Assembly: GCF_000949635.1 (NCBI RefSeq)
Contig: NZ_BAFN01000001.1
Coordinates: 310,001 to 374,000, forward strand
Length of the DNA stretch: 64,000 bases
DNA from: Candidatus Brocadia sinica JPN1
GTDB taxonomy: Bacteria; Planctomycetota; Brocadiia; Brocadiales; Brocadiaceae
Reading direction: 5' to 3'
Shown here: one piece after another, positions 9,940-19,302 of the stretch
Layout: each line of letters starts with the position of its first letter
Numbering within the stretch: position 1 is the first letter of the stretch
Made by a program: the position numbers and the translations under genes
Notes under the pieces: generated by a model
The model's input: the letters and a program-made list of their open reading frames with translations, nothing else
Database searches by the model: none
Told to the model about the DNA's origin: nothing

Positions 9940-10418
9940 ATGTTGAAGAAATCAGGACTTACTTTCGTTATTATAGGTGGGTTGATTTGCAGTATTGGGA
10001 CTTTCAATATTGCATCTGTTAGATCTGTGATGGCAGAAGAAACGCATCACAAAGAACACAAAGAAGAAGAGCATGGAATGACTGGTGCTGAAGGAGATGT
10101 TAGTAAGGAAAAAAGGTTGAGCACAAGTATGAGAAACCATATGTTGAACATAAGCATGAAGGTCATGATAAAGGAAAGGGAGGCGAAGCAAAAACTCATG
10201 CCGAAGGGCACGAAGAAGAGGAACATGGTATGACAGGTTCAGAAGGAGAAACAGGTAAGGAACCAACTAAGGTTGAACACGAGCATAAAGAGCCAAAGGG
10301 CGGAACGGGCGGTGAAGCAAAAACCCACGCTGAAGGGCACAAAGAAGAGGAACATGGCATGACGGGGGCAGAAGGAGAAGCGGGTGCAAAAGGAAAAAAA
10401 GAAGAGAAAAAGAAATAA
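9940..10418 (+). CDS. His/Glu-rich periplasmic metal-buffer-like protein, frame broken at an A6 tract
   Basis: ATG at 9940 follows GGGAGGAG. Residues 1-31 are a signal peptide (FVIIGGLICSIGTFN). The mature part is made of HKEEEHGMTGAEG-type repeats. At 10109-10114 (GAA AAA AGG) the start frame is lost; the -1 frame continues as VEHKYEKPYVEHKHEGHDKG and GGEAKTHAEGHEEEEHGMTG to a stop at 10418. Three HGMTG(A/S)EG units are visible over the joined frames. Low complexity and a His/Asp/Glu composition suggest metal binding. No family is recognised. It follows the cus operon. Confidence 0.6.
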
Positions 10419-10564
10419 GGAGAAATGCATGAGAAACGTCGCTAAGTGAGACAATATGACATTTGTCGTCCAGGTTGCCATCAAATTAATGCCAATGAGT
10501 AGAATGGGTTAAGCCTGTCCTGAGTTAGCGAAGGGCGAAGCGAACCCATCATGTCTCTTGTTTT

Positions 10565-10590
10565 GTTGGGTGCGCTACGCTCCACCCAAC
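10565..10590. repeat. Palindromic intergenic repeat
   Basis: GTTGGGTG and CACCCAAC arms enclose CGCTACGCTC, a short near-perfect palindrome of the type dispersed in many genomes. The surrounding 10419-10739 has no gene. Confidence 0.6.
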
Positions 10591-10663
10591 ATTACATAAA
10601 TGTATGCATTGATCTAAGCTTGAATGCAAATGAGAATTAGTGTGAGTAATCAAAAGTATAGTA

Positions 10664-10699
10664 CAAAAAGGCAATTCTTTGAATTGCCTTTTTGTTTTT
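10664..10699 (+). terminator. Rho-independent terminator
   Basis: AAAAAGGCAATTC and GAATTGCCTTTTTG form a 13-bp stem with a TTT loop, followed by a T-rich tract. It separates the cus-associated genes from the glycosidase gene; its symmetry would let it work in both directions. Confidence 0.85.
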
Positions 10700-10778
10700 C
10701 AAGAATACCGGGTTGGTCATTCTTTTAAGGAAATGAGTCATACCACGAGAATTAACTCTTGGTAATGGCTCACTGCAA

Positions 10779-12686
10779 GTGATGTTCGACGCCGCCTATC
10801 AGCTGCGTGACATCTACTTTCCCTATGTCGGTCAGGAGAACCATACCGCAGGGCATGCGTTTCGCTTTGGTGTCTTCACCGAGGGGCAGTTGAGTTGGGT
10901 AAATGAACCAGAATGGGAACGACATCTCGTTTATGAGCCTGATACGCTGGTAACTAATGTGAAGCTCACCAACCGGAGGCTTGGGCTCATACTTAACTGC
11001 CGCGATGCCGTAGACTTTCATGAAAATATTTATCTACGGGAGACGACCGTTCAAAATCTTGCCAACCGTTCACGGGAGATCAGCCTGTTTTTCCATCAAG
11101 ATTTTTATCTTTACGAGAACAATGTTACCGATACAGCGCTCTATGAACCCCGATTGCAAGCGATTCTTCATTACAAAGATTATCGCTACTTCCTGATTAA
11201 TGCCCGGAACGGTGCTGAAGCCGGGGTAGAAGAGTGGGCCGTTGGAATCAAGGAATACAAAGGAGCGGAGGGTACATGGCGGGACGCGGAAGACGGACAT
11301 CTCGGCATGAACCCGATTGCTCAGGGCTCGGTAGACTCTACCATCGCTATCAGGATGGTGTTGCCTGCCAATGACAGGACTACCTGCTATTACTGGATCG
11401 CGGCCGGGACGAAATACAGAGAGGTAAAAGTCCTCAATGCCATCGCTCTGGAGAAAACGCCGGCTGAGCTGATCGACCGCACAAATAATTACTGGCGGTT
11501 GTGGGTAACCAAAAGCCTTCCAGATTTTGCTGATCTGCCGCATAAGGTGGTCGAACTCTACCAACGCAGCCTCTTGATTCTCCGCACGCTGACCGATAAT
11601 CACGGTGGCATCATCGCCGCCAACGACTCAGACCTCTTGCAATTTGGACGCGATACCTACAGCTACATCTGGCCTCGTGACGCGGCACGCGGGGTGTATG
11701 CCCTCATTCGGGCGGGATACATAGACATGCCGCGCAATTTCTTCCGTTTTTGTGCCGATATCATAACCGACGAAGGCTATCTCCTGCATAAATACAACCC
11801 GGATGGAAGTCTGGGCAGTTCCTGGCATCCGTGGTACGCCCGTCAGGAGGACTCAACGGCGCTTGTGCTATGGGCGTTATGGCAGCACTTTGCCCGATAC
11901 AAAGACATTGAGTTTGTAAAACCGCTTTATCGCCCGCTTATCATCTCCACCGCAGACTTCCTGGAGGATTACCGCATGGAGAGTACAGGGCTGCCCCGCC
12001 CTTCTTATGATTTGTGGGAAGAGCGGCATGGAGTGCATACCTTCACGGTTGCAACGGTCTACGGTGGGCTTATGGCAGCTGCGAACTTTGCCGAAAGCTT
12101 CGGAGAACGGCATTTGGCTGAGAAATATCGGAAGGCGGCAGCCGAAATCCGGGAAGCTGCCAGGCAGGTCCTTTATAGTCCCCAGACCCAACGGTTCGCG
12201 AGACGGTTTGACACTGACACCGAAGAACTCGACCTTACGGTCGATACCAGTCTGACTGGCGTGACCGCTTTTGGACTTTTACCGATTGACGATCCGATGG
12301 TCATTTCCACAATGAAACAGGTTGAAGAATGCCTGGCGGTGCGAACTGTTATAGGTGGCATTGCTCGTTACGAACGGGATTGGTTTCTCCACGTAACGGA
12401 AGATTTCAAGCGGGTGCCTGGAAATCCATGGATAATCTCTACACTCTGGCTAGCACAGTATAAGATAGCAACGGCACTTACATTAGAGCAATTACAGGGT
12501 GTGATTGGTATCCTCATGTGGGTAGTCCGTCATGCACGACCTTCAGGCGTACTTCCTGAGCAACTCCATCCCTTCGGCGAGCGTCCCATCTCGGTGTGTC
12601 CGTTGAGCTGGAGCCATGCAGAAGTAATCATCACCGTCATGGATTATCTCGACAAATATCATCAGCTGAGGAGGAAAGAGCAATGA
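10779..12686 (+). CDS. Glycoside hydrolase family 15 (glucoamylase/trehalase-like)
   Basis: The protein of at least 635 residues has a GH15 N-terminal beta domain (DAAYQLRDIYFPYVGQENHT) and a catalytic (alpha/alpha)6 barrel (YIWPRDAARGVYALIRAGY; QEDSTALVLWALWQHF; RPSYDLWEERHGVHTFTVAT; PLSWSHAEVI). It hydrolyses alpha-glucosidic bonds such as trehalose or maltodextrin. Homology extends upstream of the GTG at 10779 to 10740 (PRELTLGNGSLQV), where only ATA stands in the start position after an AAGGA, so the original ATG seems lost. After residue 355 the sequence reads WYARQEDST, whereas a partial copy at 31.7-32.5 kb has WYAREQMEIPIQEDST. Seven conserved residues are therefore deleted, and activity is doubtful. 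Confidence 0.85.
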   Translation: MMFDAAYQLRDIYFPYVGQENHTAGHAFRFGVFTEGQLSWVNEPEWERHLVYEPDTLVTNVKLTNRRLGLILNCRDAVDFHENIYLRETTVQNLANRSREISLFFHQDFYLYENNVTDTALYEPRLQAILHYKDYRYFLINARNGAEAGVEEWAVGIKEYKGAEGTWRDAEDGHLGMNPIAQGSVDSTIAIRMVLPANDRTTCYYWIAAGTKYREVKVLNAIALEKTPAELIDRTNNYWRLWVTKSLPDFADLPHKVVELYQRSLLILRTLTDNHGGIIAANDSDLLQFGRDTYSYIWPRDAARGVYALIRAGYIDMPRNFFRFCADIITDEGYLLHKYNPDGSLGSSWHPWYARQEDSTALVLWALWQHFARYKDIEFVKPLYRPLIISTADFLEDYRMESTGLPRPSYDLWEERHGVHTFTVATVYGGLMAAANFAESFGERHLAEKYRKAAAEIREAARQVLYSPQTQRFARRFDTDTEELDLTVDTSLTGVTAFGLLPIDDPMVISTMKQVEECLAVRTVIGGIARYERDWFLHVTEDFKRVPGNPWIISTLWLAQYKIATALTLEQLQGVIGILMWVVRHARPSGVLPEQLHPFGERPISVCPLSWSHAEVIITVMDYLDKYHQLRRKEQ

Positions 12687-12847
12687 TTGGGCAAGCCTCA
12701 ATGAAACATAAAGACCCTGTTTGCAGCATGCGCCTGGAAGAGAAAGACGTTCAGACAATTGCCACTTATCAGGGCAAGACGTATTATTTTTGTTCAGTCG
12801 CATGCAAAAAGAAATTCAAGCAATCACCGCAAAAGTACACTGGGTAG
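12683..12847 (+). CDS. YHS-domain protein, 54 residues
   Basis: The ATG overlaps the stop of the glycosidase (ATGA). HKDPVCSMRLEEKDVQTIAT and YYFCSVACKKKFKQSPQKY are a complete YHS domain, with the paired Cys of PVCxM and FCSxxC. YHS domains bind metal and occur with copper-handling proteins. It is a single-domain cytoplasmic protein without signal peptide and is translationally coupled to the upstream gene. Confidence 0.85.
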   Translation: MIGQASMKHKDPVCSMRLEEKDVQTIATYQGKTYYFCSVACKKKFKQSPQKYTG

Positions 12848-12879
12848 GTAAAACGTCGATTCAAGTGCTTGTTTGCTTG

Positions 12880-13023
12880 TTCCCAAACTCTGTTTGGGAA
12901 CACAGTGTTATCATGAAACTCTGTTTCATGTATGTCTAATTTTTTGAAATAAACCTTACAAATCGACCTTTTCGAAACGAAGTTTCTAGACCATTGCGTT
13001 CCCAAACAGAGTTTGGGAACGAG
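12880..13023. repeat. Cluster of related palindromes built on AAACTCTGTTT
   Basis: Successive palindromes have different outer arms: TTCCCAAACTCTGTTTGGGAA (21 bp, near 12890), CATGAAACTCTGTTTCATG, GAAACGAAGTTTC and, inverted in centre, CCCAAACAGAGTTTGGG near 12998-13020. The first and last could pair as arms of a larger hairpin. This is a REP/REPIN-like intergenic array with no coding potential. Confidence 0.7.
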
Positions 13024-13077
13024 CTGCAAAAAGGTATTGTCGTGGCACATAAAGAAATGCCTTTGCTTTAATCTGAA

Positions 13078-13740
13078 ATGGTACTATCAATTATGACCGA
13101 AATTAATTATACACCAAACAATGAGTATGCAGTTATCAAAGAGTATGCTAGTCTGGCTCCTAACTATGACAGGCGCTGGACCTTTTATATTAACGCAACA
13201 CTCCGGGAAACGTTGAAACGATTGGATATTAATCCAACCGACAAGATATTAGATATTGGGTGCGGGACGGGTTCTCTACTTCAGGCAATCACCGAAGGTT
13301 ATCCACAGGTTAAAGTAGTTGGAGTTGACCTTAGTATAGAGATGCTCAGGATTGCCAGGAACAAGCAGATCAAGGATAGTCCTCTTATTGCCTGTCAGGC
13401 CAGGTGTTTACCGTTTCGCTCCGAAAGTTTCGATAAGGTAGTTTCCTGTAACGCCTTTCATTATTTGCGCAAGCCTGAAGAATGTTTGGCAGAGATCGCT
13501 CGTGTTCTCAAACCACAGGGTAGAATCGTTATTACCGATTGGTGTGACGATTATATTGCATGTCGTGTCTGTGATTTATTCTTACGTGTGTTTAATCGCT
13601 CCCACTTCAAAACGTATGGACGACGTGCTTGCGAGTACCTGCTCCGAAATGCTGGCTACAGCAATATACAGGTTGAGCGATACAAGATCAACTGGTTATG
13701 GGGACTTATGACAGCAAAAGCACAAGCCAATCACGATTAG
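13078..13740 (+). CDS. Class I SAM-dependent methyltransferase
   Basis: The 220-residue protein has a Rossmann-type fold with motif I ILDIGCGTGSLLQAI near residue 58, VVGVDLSIEMLRIAR (acidic loop) and the later motif ARVLKPQGRIVITDW. This is the UbiE/COQ5-like Methyltransf_11 group. The substrate cannot be read from sequence. ATG at 13093 (MTEINY) is an alternative start. It stands alone between a repeat cluster and the multicopper oxidase operon. Confidence 0.85.
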   Translation: MVLSIMTEINYTPNNEYAVIKEYASLAPNYDRRWTFYINATLRETLKRLDINPTDKILDIGCGTGSLLQAITEGYPQVKVVGVDLSIEMLRIARNKQIKDSPLIACQARCLPFRSESFDKVVSCNAFHYLRKPEECLAEIARVLKPQGRIVITDWCDDYIACRVCDLFLRVFNRSHFKTYGRRACEYLLRNAGYSNIQVERYKINWLWGLMTAKAQANHD

Positions 13741-13849
13741 CAATACGGTATAGACAAAATACCATAAGCTTTTGTTCGTAAATATGAAATTTGTTAAATT
13801 CGTTTTTCCACTTTTGAGTAATATTCCTGCCGTCTTTTAAAGGGAGGGA

Positions 13850-14191
13850 ATGACAATGATTGCACGGATAGTAACAACTGTTTTGTATTTGACACTGTTG
13901 ACGGGTTGCGCTAGCCAAACACTTCAACTACCAATATCTACCAACGACCCGTCAAATCCGAACGCCCCGGAATCTGTGTTTACTCCACGGCCGAATTTGC
14001 TCCAGGCCGAGGTACCTGTCACAACGGAACAACCTGTTACCGAACCAACACCGCCTATACATCCACCCACAACTTATGCCTGCCCGATGCATCCAGAAGT
14101 AGTACAATCAGGCCCGGGTAAATGCCCTAAGTGTGGAATGAGATTAGTTCCGTCAGAGCCCTCAAAAACTGACTCGGAGGGCAAACAATGA
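13850..14191 (+). CDS. Lipoprotein with a heavy-metal-binding domain
   Basis: The 113-residue protein has a lipoprotein signal ending LLTGC (lipobox, Cys near residue 20) and a Pro/Thr-rich linker. The C-terminal module [20 protein letters not shown] continuing GMRLVP belongs to the same family as the modules in the CusB homologue. The GGGAGGGA before the ATG is a good ribosome binding site. It overlaps the next gene by 4 bp. I infer a membrane-tethered copper or silver scavenger acting with the TolC lipoprotein and oxidase downstream. Confidence 0.85.
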   Translation: MTMIARIVTTVLYLTLLTGCASQTLQLPISTNDPSNPNAPESVFTPRPNLLQAEVPVTTEQPVTEPTPPIHPPTTYACPMHPEVVQSGPGKCPKCGMRLVPSEPSKTDSEGKQ

Positions 14192-15648
14192 TGTATAGAC
14201 CGGTAGCCATATTTGCAATGATTACGTGTATTGGATTACTTAGTGGTTGTGCATCAGTGCCTAAAGAAGCGGGGTTTCCTGATGTCCAGAGGCTTATAGA
14301 ACAACGTATTGGTCAACGGGTACACTGGAATCAGGGCACGCCAGAGGATGCTGCGGTGTCCGATGCCGTCAGGTCCATGCTACGTCAGGAATTAACAATA
14401 GATAATGCCGTACAAATTGCATTGCTTAACAACCGGTCCTTGCAGGCAACATATGAAGAACTAGGCATTGCTCAGGCTGATGTGGTTCAGGCCGGCCTGT
14501 TGCGGAATCCCACCTTTTTTGCCAGCTTCAGATTTATGGATAGGGTTGTAGACAGGCATCGACAGACCAACACTGAGTTTTCGGTGGACCAGGACTTTCT
14601 CGATCTGCTTATGCTTCCTTTGAGAAAGAAGGTTGCCGCAGCTCAGTTTGAACAGGCAAAGCAGCGCGTCAGTAACGCAGTTTTAGATCTTGCAAAAGAG
14701 GTGCGGTCGGCTTATTACACCCTGCAAGCTGATGAACAAACGTTAGAAATGCGCAGGACTGTGGTTCTGGCTACGGAAGCAGCAACTGAACTTGCCAGCC
14801 GGCAACTCGAGGCTGGAACATTAAAACAGCTCGACGTAGATAATCAACAGGGATTCTACCATCAGGCAAAACTAGATATGGCCCGCACCGATATCCAGAT
14901 CATTGCCGACCATGAACATATGAATCGTCTGATGGGCCTTTGGGGAACAGAGACGTTGTGGAAGCTTCCTGGGAGGTTACCAGCGTTACCAGAATCTGAG
15001 ATCCAACTGGAACATTTGGAATCATTGGCCGTATCACAACGTCTGGACCTTGCAGCTGCACGACATACGGTAGAGGCTGTAGCTTTTTCCCTGTCATTGA
15101 CGAAAAAGTTTCGATATTTTTCTGTATTTGAATTTGGCGTAGATACGGAGCACGATGCCCCCGATCGGGTAAACCTTACAGGGCCTCACCTGACCATTGA
15201 GTTGCCAATCTTCGACCAACAGCAGGCTGCAATTGCTCGATTAGAGGCTCAATTAAGACAGAGTCAGCAACAGCTTTCCGCTTTGGCAATTGATATACGC
15301 TCGGAGGTTCGTGAGATACGCGATCGACTTTTGGCCGCTCGCAATGTGGTCAAATACTATCACGATGTAGTTCTTCCCCTTCGGCAGCGGATCGTGGACG
15401 AATCGCAGCTTTATTACAACGGCATGCTTATTGGAGTATATGAGTTGCTCCTGGCGAAGCAAAATCAGATCAACGCCGGTCGCGAATACATCGAGGCATT
15501 GCGGGACTACTGGATTGCCAAGTCGGACCTGGAGCGTGCCGTTGGGGGCCGCTTGATAGTCACTGAGGAAACTACCCAGCCGCCCGAAAAACCGATGGAA
15601 CAACCAGCTCCACAACCATCCGAACCATTTGAACATATTCATCATTAA
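14188..15648 (+). CDS. TolC-family outer membrane lipoprotein
   Basis: The 486-residue protein has the lipobox LLSGC near residue 23, so unlike the first TolC homologue it is lipid-anchored like CusC. Helical hairpins follow the TolC pattern ([50 protein letters not shown]). The C-terminal tail is Pro/Glu/His-rich and may bind metal. ATGATG at 14188 offers two starts. No dedicated adaptor or pump follows, so it may serve the CusBA pump upstream or simply be part of this copper operon. Confidence 0.87.
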   Translation: MMYRPVAIFAMITCIGLLSGCASVPKEAGFPDVQRLIEQRIGQRVHWNQGTPEDAAVSDAVRSMLRQELTIDNAVQIALLNNRSLQATYEELGIAQADVVQAGLLRNPTFFASFRFMDRVVDRHRQTNTEFSVDQDFLDLLMLPLRKKVAAAQFEQAKQRVSNAVLDLAKEVRSAYYTLQADEQTLEMRRTVVLATEAATELASRQLEAGTLKQLDVDNQQGFYHQAKLDMARTDIQIIADHEHMNRLMGLWGTETLWKLPGRLPALPESEIQLEHLESLAVSQRLDLAAARHTVEAVAFSLSLTKKFRYFSVFEFGVDTEHDAPDRVNLTGPHLTIELPIFDQQQAAIARLEAQLRQSQQQLSALAIDIRSEVREIRDRLLAARNVVKYYHDVVLPLRQRIVDESQLYYNGMLIGVYELLLAKQNQINAGREYIEALRDYWIAKSDLERAVGGRLIVTEETTQPPEKPMEQPAPQPSEPFEHIHH

Positions 15649-15659
15649 GGAGATTAATC

Positions 15660-16937
15660 ATGATTACCCGACGCAAAATGCTTCTTTCCGGCGCAGCGGC
15701 ATTGTTAACTGGCGGTGTCTCCATGTTACTACGCCGCAAGCAACTCGAGGCAGTGGATACACTGGCCACTATACCACCCTCCCCTATCGCGCCACCCACA
15801 CATGGGTTATCCTACACACCTGTGGTTACACCCAGTGGGAGCACACTCCCCTGGAAGTGGGACAATGGCGTTAAAGTCTTTCACCTGATCGCCGAGCCCG
15901 TGAAGCGAGAGTTTGCTCCCGGGATGATCGTCAACTGCTGGGGTTATAATGGACAGACACCCGGCCCGACGATTGAGGCGGTGGAGGGTGATCGGGTACG
16001 CATCCTGGTCACCAACAAGCTTGCTGAACATACCACAATCCACTGGCATGGTGTACTCCTGCCCAATGGTATGGACGGCGTAGGGGGATTGAACCAGAAA
16101 CAAATTAAACCGGGCGAGACCTACGCTTATGAGTTCACACTCCGTCAGCACGGCACTCAGATGTACCACCCGCATGCGGACGAGATGGTGCAGATGGCAA
16201 TGGGAATGGAGGGCTTTTTTGTCATACATCCGAAGGAACCGGAACAACCCAGGATTGACCGAGACTTCTGCATTTTTCTTCAAGAATGGTTTGTAGAACC
16301 TGGTACGAGCACACCGAATCCAAACATTATGACTGATTTTAATATTTTCACCTTTAATAGCCGTGCATTCCCCGGTACTGCACCGCTAGTAGCTCGCCTG
16401 GGAGACCGTGTTCGTATCAGGATCGCCAATTTGAGCATGGACTCCCATCCGATCCATTTGCATGGTTATAGCTTTAAGATCACCGGTACAGATGGCGGGC
16501 GAATTTCTCCTTCAGCACAATGGCCTGAAACTTCAGTTAACGTACCACCGGGTACCACACGTGACATAGAGTTTGTGGCAGATGCACCAGGAGACTGGGC
16601 TTTGCACTGCCACAAGAACCACCACGTCATGAACGCCATGAATCATGACGTACCAAACATGATCGGTGTAAAACAGAGCGGAGTTGACCGAAAGGTGCAA
16701 AACCTGCTGCCGGATTATATGGCAATGGGCGAGACTGGGATGTCTGAAATGGCAGCGATGAACATGCCCTTGCCAAAAAATACACTACCCATGATGACCG
16801 GAAAAGGGCCGTTTGGACCAATCGAAATGGGTGGAATGTTTACCGTGTTAAAAGTGCGCGAGAACATTACCAACTACGATGATCCTGGGTGGTATCAGCA
16901 TCCAAAAGGCACCGTAGCCTGGCGAGTAGATGAATAA
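15660..16937 (+). CDS. Multicopper oxidase (Tat-exported, copper-resistance type)
   Basis: The 425-residue protein begins MITRRKMLLSGAAALLTGG, a twin-arginine signal, so the folded copper enzyme is exported. All four copper-binding blocks are present: HWHG (about residue 127), HPHAD (170), HPIHLHGYSF (262) and HCHKNHHVMNAM (318), which supplies the T1/T3 ligands. A Met-rich region follows (MGETGMSEMAAMNMPLP). Likely role is oxidation of Cu+ to Cu2+ in the periplasm. It is the third gene after the metal-binding lipoprotein and TolC, with an 11-bp gap and AAGGAG. Confidence 0.92.
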   Translation: MITRRKMLLSGAAALLTGGVSMLLRRKQLEAVDTLATIPPSPIAPPTHGLSYTPVVTPSGSTLPWKWDNGVKVFHLIAEPVKREFAPGMIVNCWGYNGQTPGPTIEAVEGDRVRILVTNKLAEHTTIHWHGVLLPNGMDGVGGLNQKQIKPGETYAYEFTLRQHGTQMYHPHADEMVQMAMGMEGFFVIHPKEPEQPRIDRDFCIFLQEWFVEPGTSTPNPNIMTDFNIFTFNSRAFPGTAPLVARLGDRVRIRIANLSMDSHPIHLHGYSFKITGTDGGRISPSAQWPETSVNVPPGTTRDIEFVADAPGDWALHCHKNHHVMNAMNHDVPNMIGVKQSGVDRKVQNLLPDYMAMGETGMSEMAAMNMPLPKNTLPMMTGKGPFGPIEMGGMFTVLKVRENITNYDDPGWYQHPKGTVAWRVDE

Positions 16938-16977
16938 GGAATTTCGGAAAAACTAAATTGTTGCCAATTATTAAATC

Positions 16978-17118
16978 GTAACAATTTAGCTCTTTGAAAA
17001 ATCCATACATTTGAATTTAATCCGAACAAAATAGAATGCGTAGCGCGGGTGGTTTATCCCCCGCACAAGCCGACCACAAGGGATCGGCGCTACCTTTTTC
17101 AAAGAGCTAAATTGTTAC
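16978..17118. repeat. MITE-like element with perfect 24-bp terminal inverted repeats
   Basis: The arms 16978-17001 and 17095-17118 are exact reverse complements (GTAACAATTTAGC... against ...GCTAAATTGTTAC). They enclose 93 bp with a GC-rich second palindrome (GTAGCGC...GCGCTAC). It has no coding capacity. A related half-site (TTTTTCAAAAAGCTAAATTA) occurs at about 50555 between cas2 and cas1. It could act as a hairpin terminator for the oxidase operon. Confidence 0.75.
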
Positions 17119-17144
17119 ATTAAATCTTCAAATTAAATCTTCAA

Positions 17145-17207
17145 ATTATGTTTGACATAATGTAGAAGATGTGATACATATAAATTATAATTTTACACTA
17201 TGTAAAA
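17145..17207 (+). promoter_or_regulatory. Promoter of the octaheme cytochrome gene with two 7-3-7 dyads
   Basis: TTGACA (17152-17157) and TACATA (17175-17180) are 17 bp apart. Dyad ATTATGT-TTG-ACATAAT (17145-17161) covers the -35 box. Dyad TTTTACA-CTA-TGTAAAA (17191-17207) lies at or just after the expected start of transcription. The second dyad shares the TACA-N3-TGTA core with the blaI operator, so the BlaI-like repressor may control this gene too (inference). Confidence 0.65.
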
Positions 17208-17248
17208 ATATCCAGGCATCTTCTATGGATTTTAAAAGGATAGTTCTT

Positions 17249-19099
17249 ATGTTAACAAAAAAACATTTATTCATGATAGGTGCCCTGAGTGCTATTATCG
17301 TGTGTTTTTCCCACGCATCATGGGCATCTTCTCCCATTAACCAAAAGTCCACGCTTTTACCCTCCACGAATGAATTAATTGGAACATCGCTCCGGAAAGA
17401 TACGTCTACTGGTAGCGGTAAGATAGACGGTAAGGTTACCAATACTGATGGGTTACCCCTGTCGGACATAACCATTAGCATCCAGCTTCTTACCGAAGAA
17501 ACGGCTTATAGGTCTGCATTTGAAGACGTTGCTACTACCGATAAAAAAGGAAAATTTGAGATAGCCGGTCTTACGCCGGGCAAATATATTGTCAGGGCTA
17601 CCCCACCGTCCGATGAAATTTACCTGCCTAACGATAAATTCAATGTAACGGTAAAATCAAACAAGACCAAGAAGGTCAAAATAAAGCTTTCTGCTGCGTC
17701 TCATACTAGCTCCGAATACGTCGGGAGTACGGTATGCCTGGGTTGCCATCCGGAACATAAAGGGTGGGAGGTTACGGCCCATGCTATTACCATCCGCACC
17801 CCAAACTCTGAAACGGTTGTGGCCCCCTTTCGTGGAGATATTATTACCACGAGTGATGGCAAGGTGAAGTTTAAACCTTTCATAGAAAATAATGCATATA
17901 AAGTTATCCTTTATGATTTAACGGACGAGTCTATTTCTGTCACATATACCATAGCCAGAACCCATGGTGGCGTAGCGCTCGTTGGAAAACAGAGATACCA
18001 GGTAAAGATTGGAAATAGTCATTACATCTTGCCTATACAATATAATAATCGAAATATTGATGTAAACAATCCCAATGCTGCATGGGTCTCTTACAACCCA
18101 GGCAATTGGTATAATAGTGACAATACCTTAATAGCCACTGATGCAAACACACCCCCTGACAAAAATAAATCCTTTGAACAAAATTGCGAAGGTTGTCATG
18201 TAACAGGTTTAGGTATAACGCGTAATGCCGATGGTGAATTTATTTCCGGTTCCGAAGAGATCGGCATTTCCTGCGAAAGCTGCCATGGTCCGGGAGGACT
18301 CCATGTCTCTGAAGGCGGTGGAAAGGCCCGACACATTGTCAACCCGAAATACCTGGCTACAGACAGAGGCAATGAAGTCTGCGGCCAATGCCATATCAGA
18401 GTAAAAAATAAGACCGGTGAAAGCGGTGCGAACTTTGAGACGGAATATCCTTGTATTATCAACGGTGAAGAACTTACGTCATTCATACCCGGCAAGATTT
18501 TAGCAAATTATATTGAAGAAACAGGTTCGGATGGCAAGCCTACGGCAGGTTATTGGAACGATAACGATACTGTTATCCTGGGCGAATATGCCTCCGAGAA
18601 TAACCATTCTCAAAAACACCGCCAGCAATATCAGGATTTTCTAAAGAGCCATCATTACAATTTTGCCGGGCTTAAATGCTATACCTGTCACGAAACCCAT
18701 GGTACGGGTGTAAAAGGAACGGCCCAACTACTCAAGAAAAGCAGCAACAATAAACTCTGCACGACCTGTCACGATGATCTTGCTAAGACCGTAAAAAAGG
18801 ACGGGGATACACAAAACAAACATGCAAAACATCTTTACAGTTCATCCGATGTCGGTGGCAGCCTCTGTACAGGCTGTCATATGCCCAAAACGGCAAAGAG
18901 TGCCGTAGATAACGATATCGCCTCTCATGTCTTTGACATTATAAAACCATACACCAGCAAGGCCATGGCCGATGCCAACACAGCGGCAGGCAAAGCAAAT
19001 AATCCCGGTACGGTTATCACCAATTCTTGTTACGGTTGTCATCCAAAAGATGCGGATTATGGAGTAGCGCGGTGGAACACGTGGGAGGCAATACCTTAG
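17249..19099 (+). CDS. Octaheme c-type cytochrome with an N-terminal beta-sandwich domain
   Basis: ATG at 17249 has AAAAGGA 8 nt upstream and lies downstream of the operator, which makes it preferable to earlier in-frame starts. The 616-residue precursor has a signal peptide (HLFMIGALSAIIVCFSHASW), then a carboxypeptidase-regulatory/CNA-B-like domain (GKIDGKVTNTDGLPLSDITI to the Lys-rich strand). Eight CxxCH haem sites follow: CLGCH, CEGCH, CESCH, CGQCH, CYTCH, CTTCH, CTGCH, CYGCH. The protein is periplasmic and serves electron transfer or multi-electron redox catalysis; the substrate cannot be decided. It is not one of the well-known hydroxylamine oxidoreductase or nitrite reductase sequences as far as I can see. 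Confidence 0.9.
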   Translation: MLTKKHLFMIGALSAIIVCFSHASWASSPINQKSTLLPSTNELIGTSLRKDTSTGSGKIDGKVTNTDGLPLSDITISIQLLTEETAYRSAFEDVATTDKKGKFEIAGLTPGKYIVRATPPSDEIYLPNDKFNVTVKSNKTKKVKIKLSAASHTSSEYVGSTVCLGCHPEHKGWEVTAHAITIRTPNSETVVAPFRGDIITTSDGKVKFKPFIENNAYKVILYDLTDESISVTYTIARTHGGVALVGKQRYQVKIGNSHYILPIQYNNRNIDVNNPNAAWVSYNPGNWYNSDNTLIATDANTPPDKNKSFEQNCEGCHVTGLGITRNADGEFISGSEEIGISCESCHGPGGLHVSEGGGKARHIVNPKYLATDRGNEVCGQCHIRVKNKTGESGANFETEYPCIINGEELTSFIPGKILANYIEETGSDGKPTAGYWNDNDTVILGEYASENNHSQKHRQQYQDFLKSHHYNFAGLKCYTCHETHGTGVKGTAQLLKKSSNNKLCTTCHDDLAKTVKKDGDTQNKHAKHLYSSSDVGGSLCTGCHMPKTAKSAVDNDIASHVFDIIKPYTSKAMADANTAAGKANNPGTVITNSCYGCHPKDADYGVARWNTWEAIP

Positions 19100-19124
19100 A
19101 TATACATAGCGACATAAGTTTACA

Positions 19125-19195
19125 ACTGTCTGTCATTCCATGCTCGACCCGGAATCCAGTGTTTTTCTGGATTCCCGCTTTCGCGGGAATGACAT
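19125..19195. repeat. Dispersed palindromic repeat (GGATTCCCGC type)
   Basis: CATTCC...CCGGAATCCAG, then CTGGATTCCCGCTTTCGCGGG and AATGACA, form two nested stems. This REP-like unit is widely scattered in bacterial chromosomes. It lies just after the cytochrome gene and may serve as its terminator. Confidence 0.65.
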
Positions 19196-19302
19196 ATTCG
19201 TATCTGATTAATGACGCTGTGTATAGATCAATATTTATCCTCGTGAAAATGGGAAAAACATTTGAATTCGTGGATTGTACAAATGACCAGGACTGCATCA
19301 CA

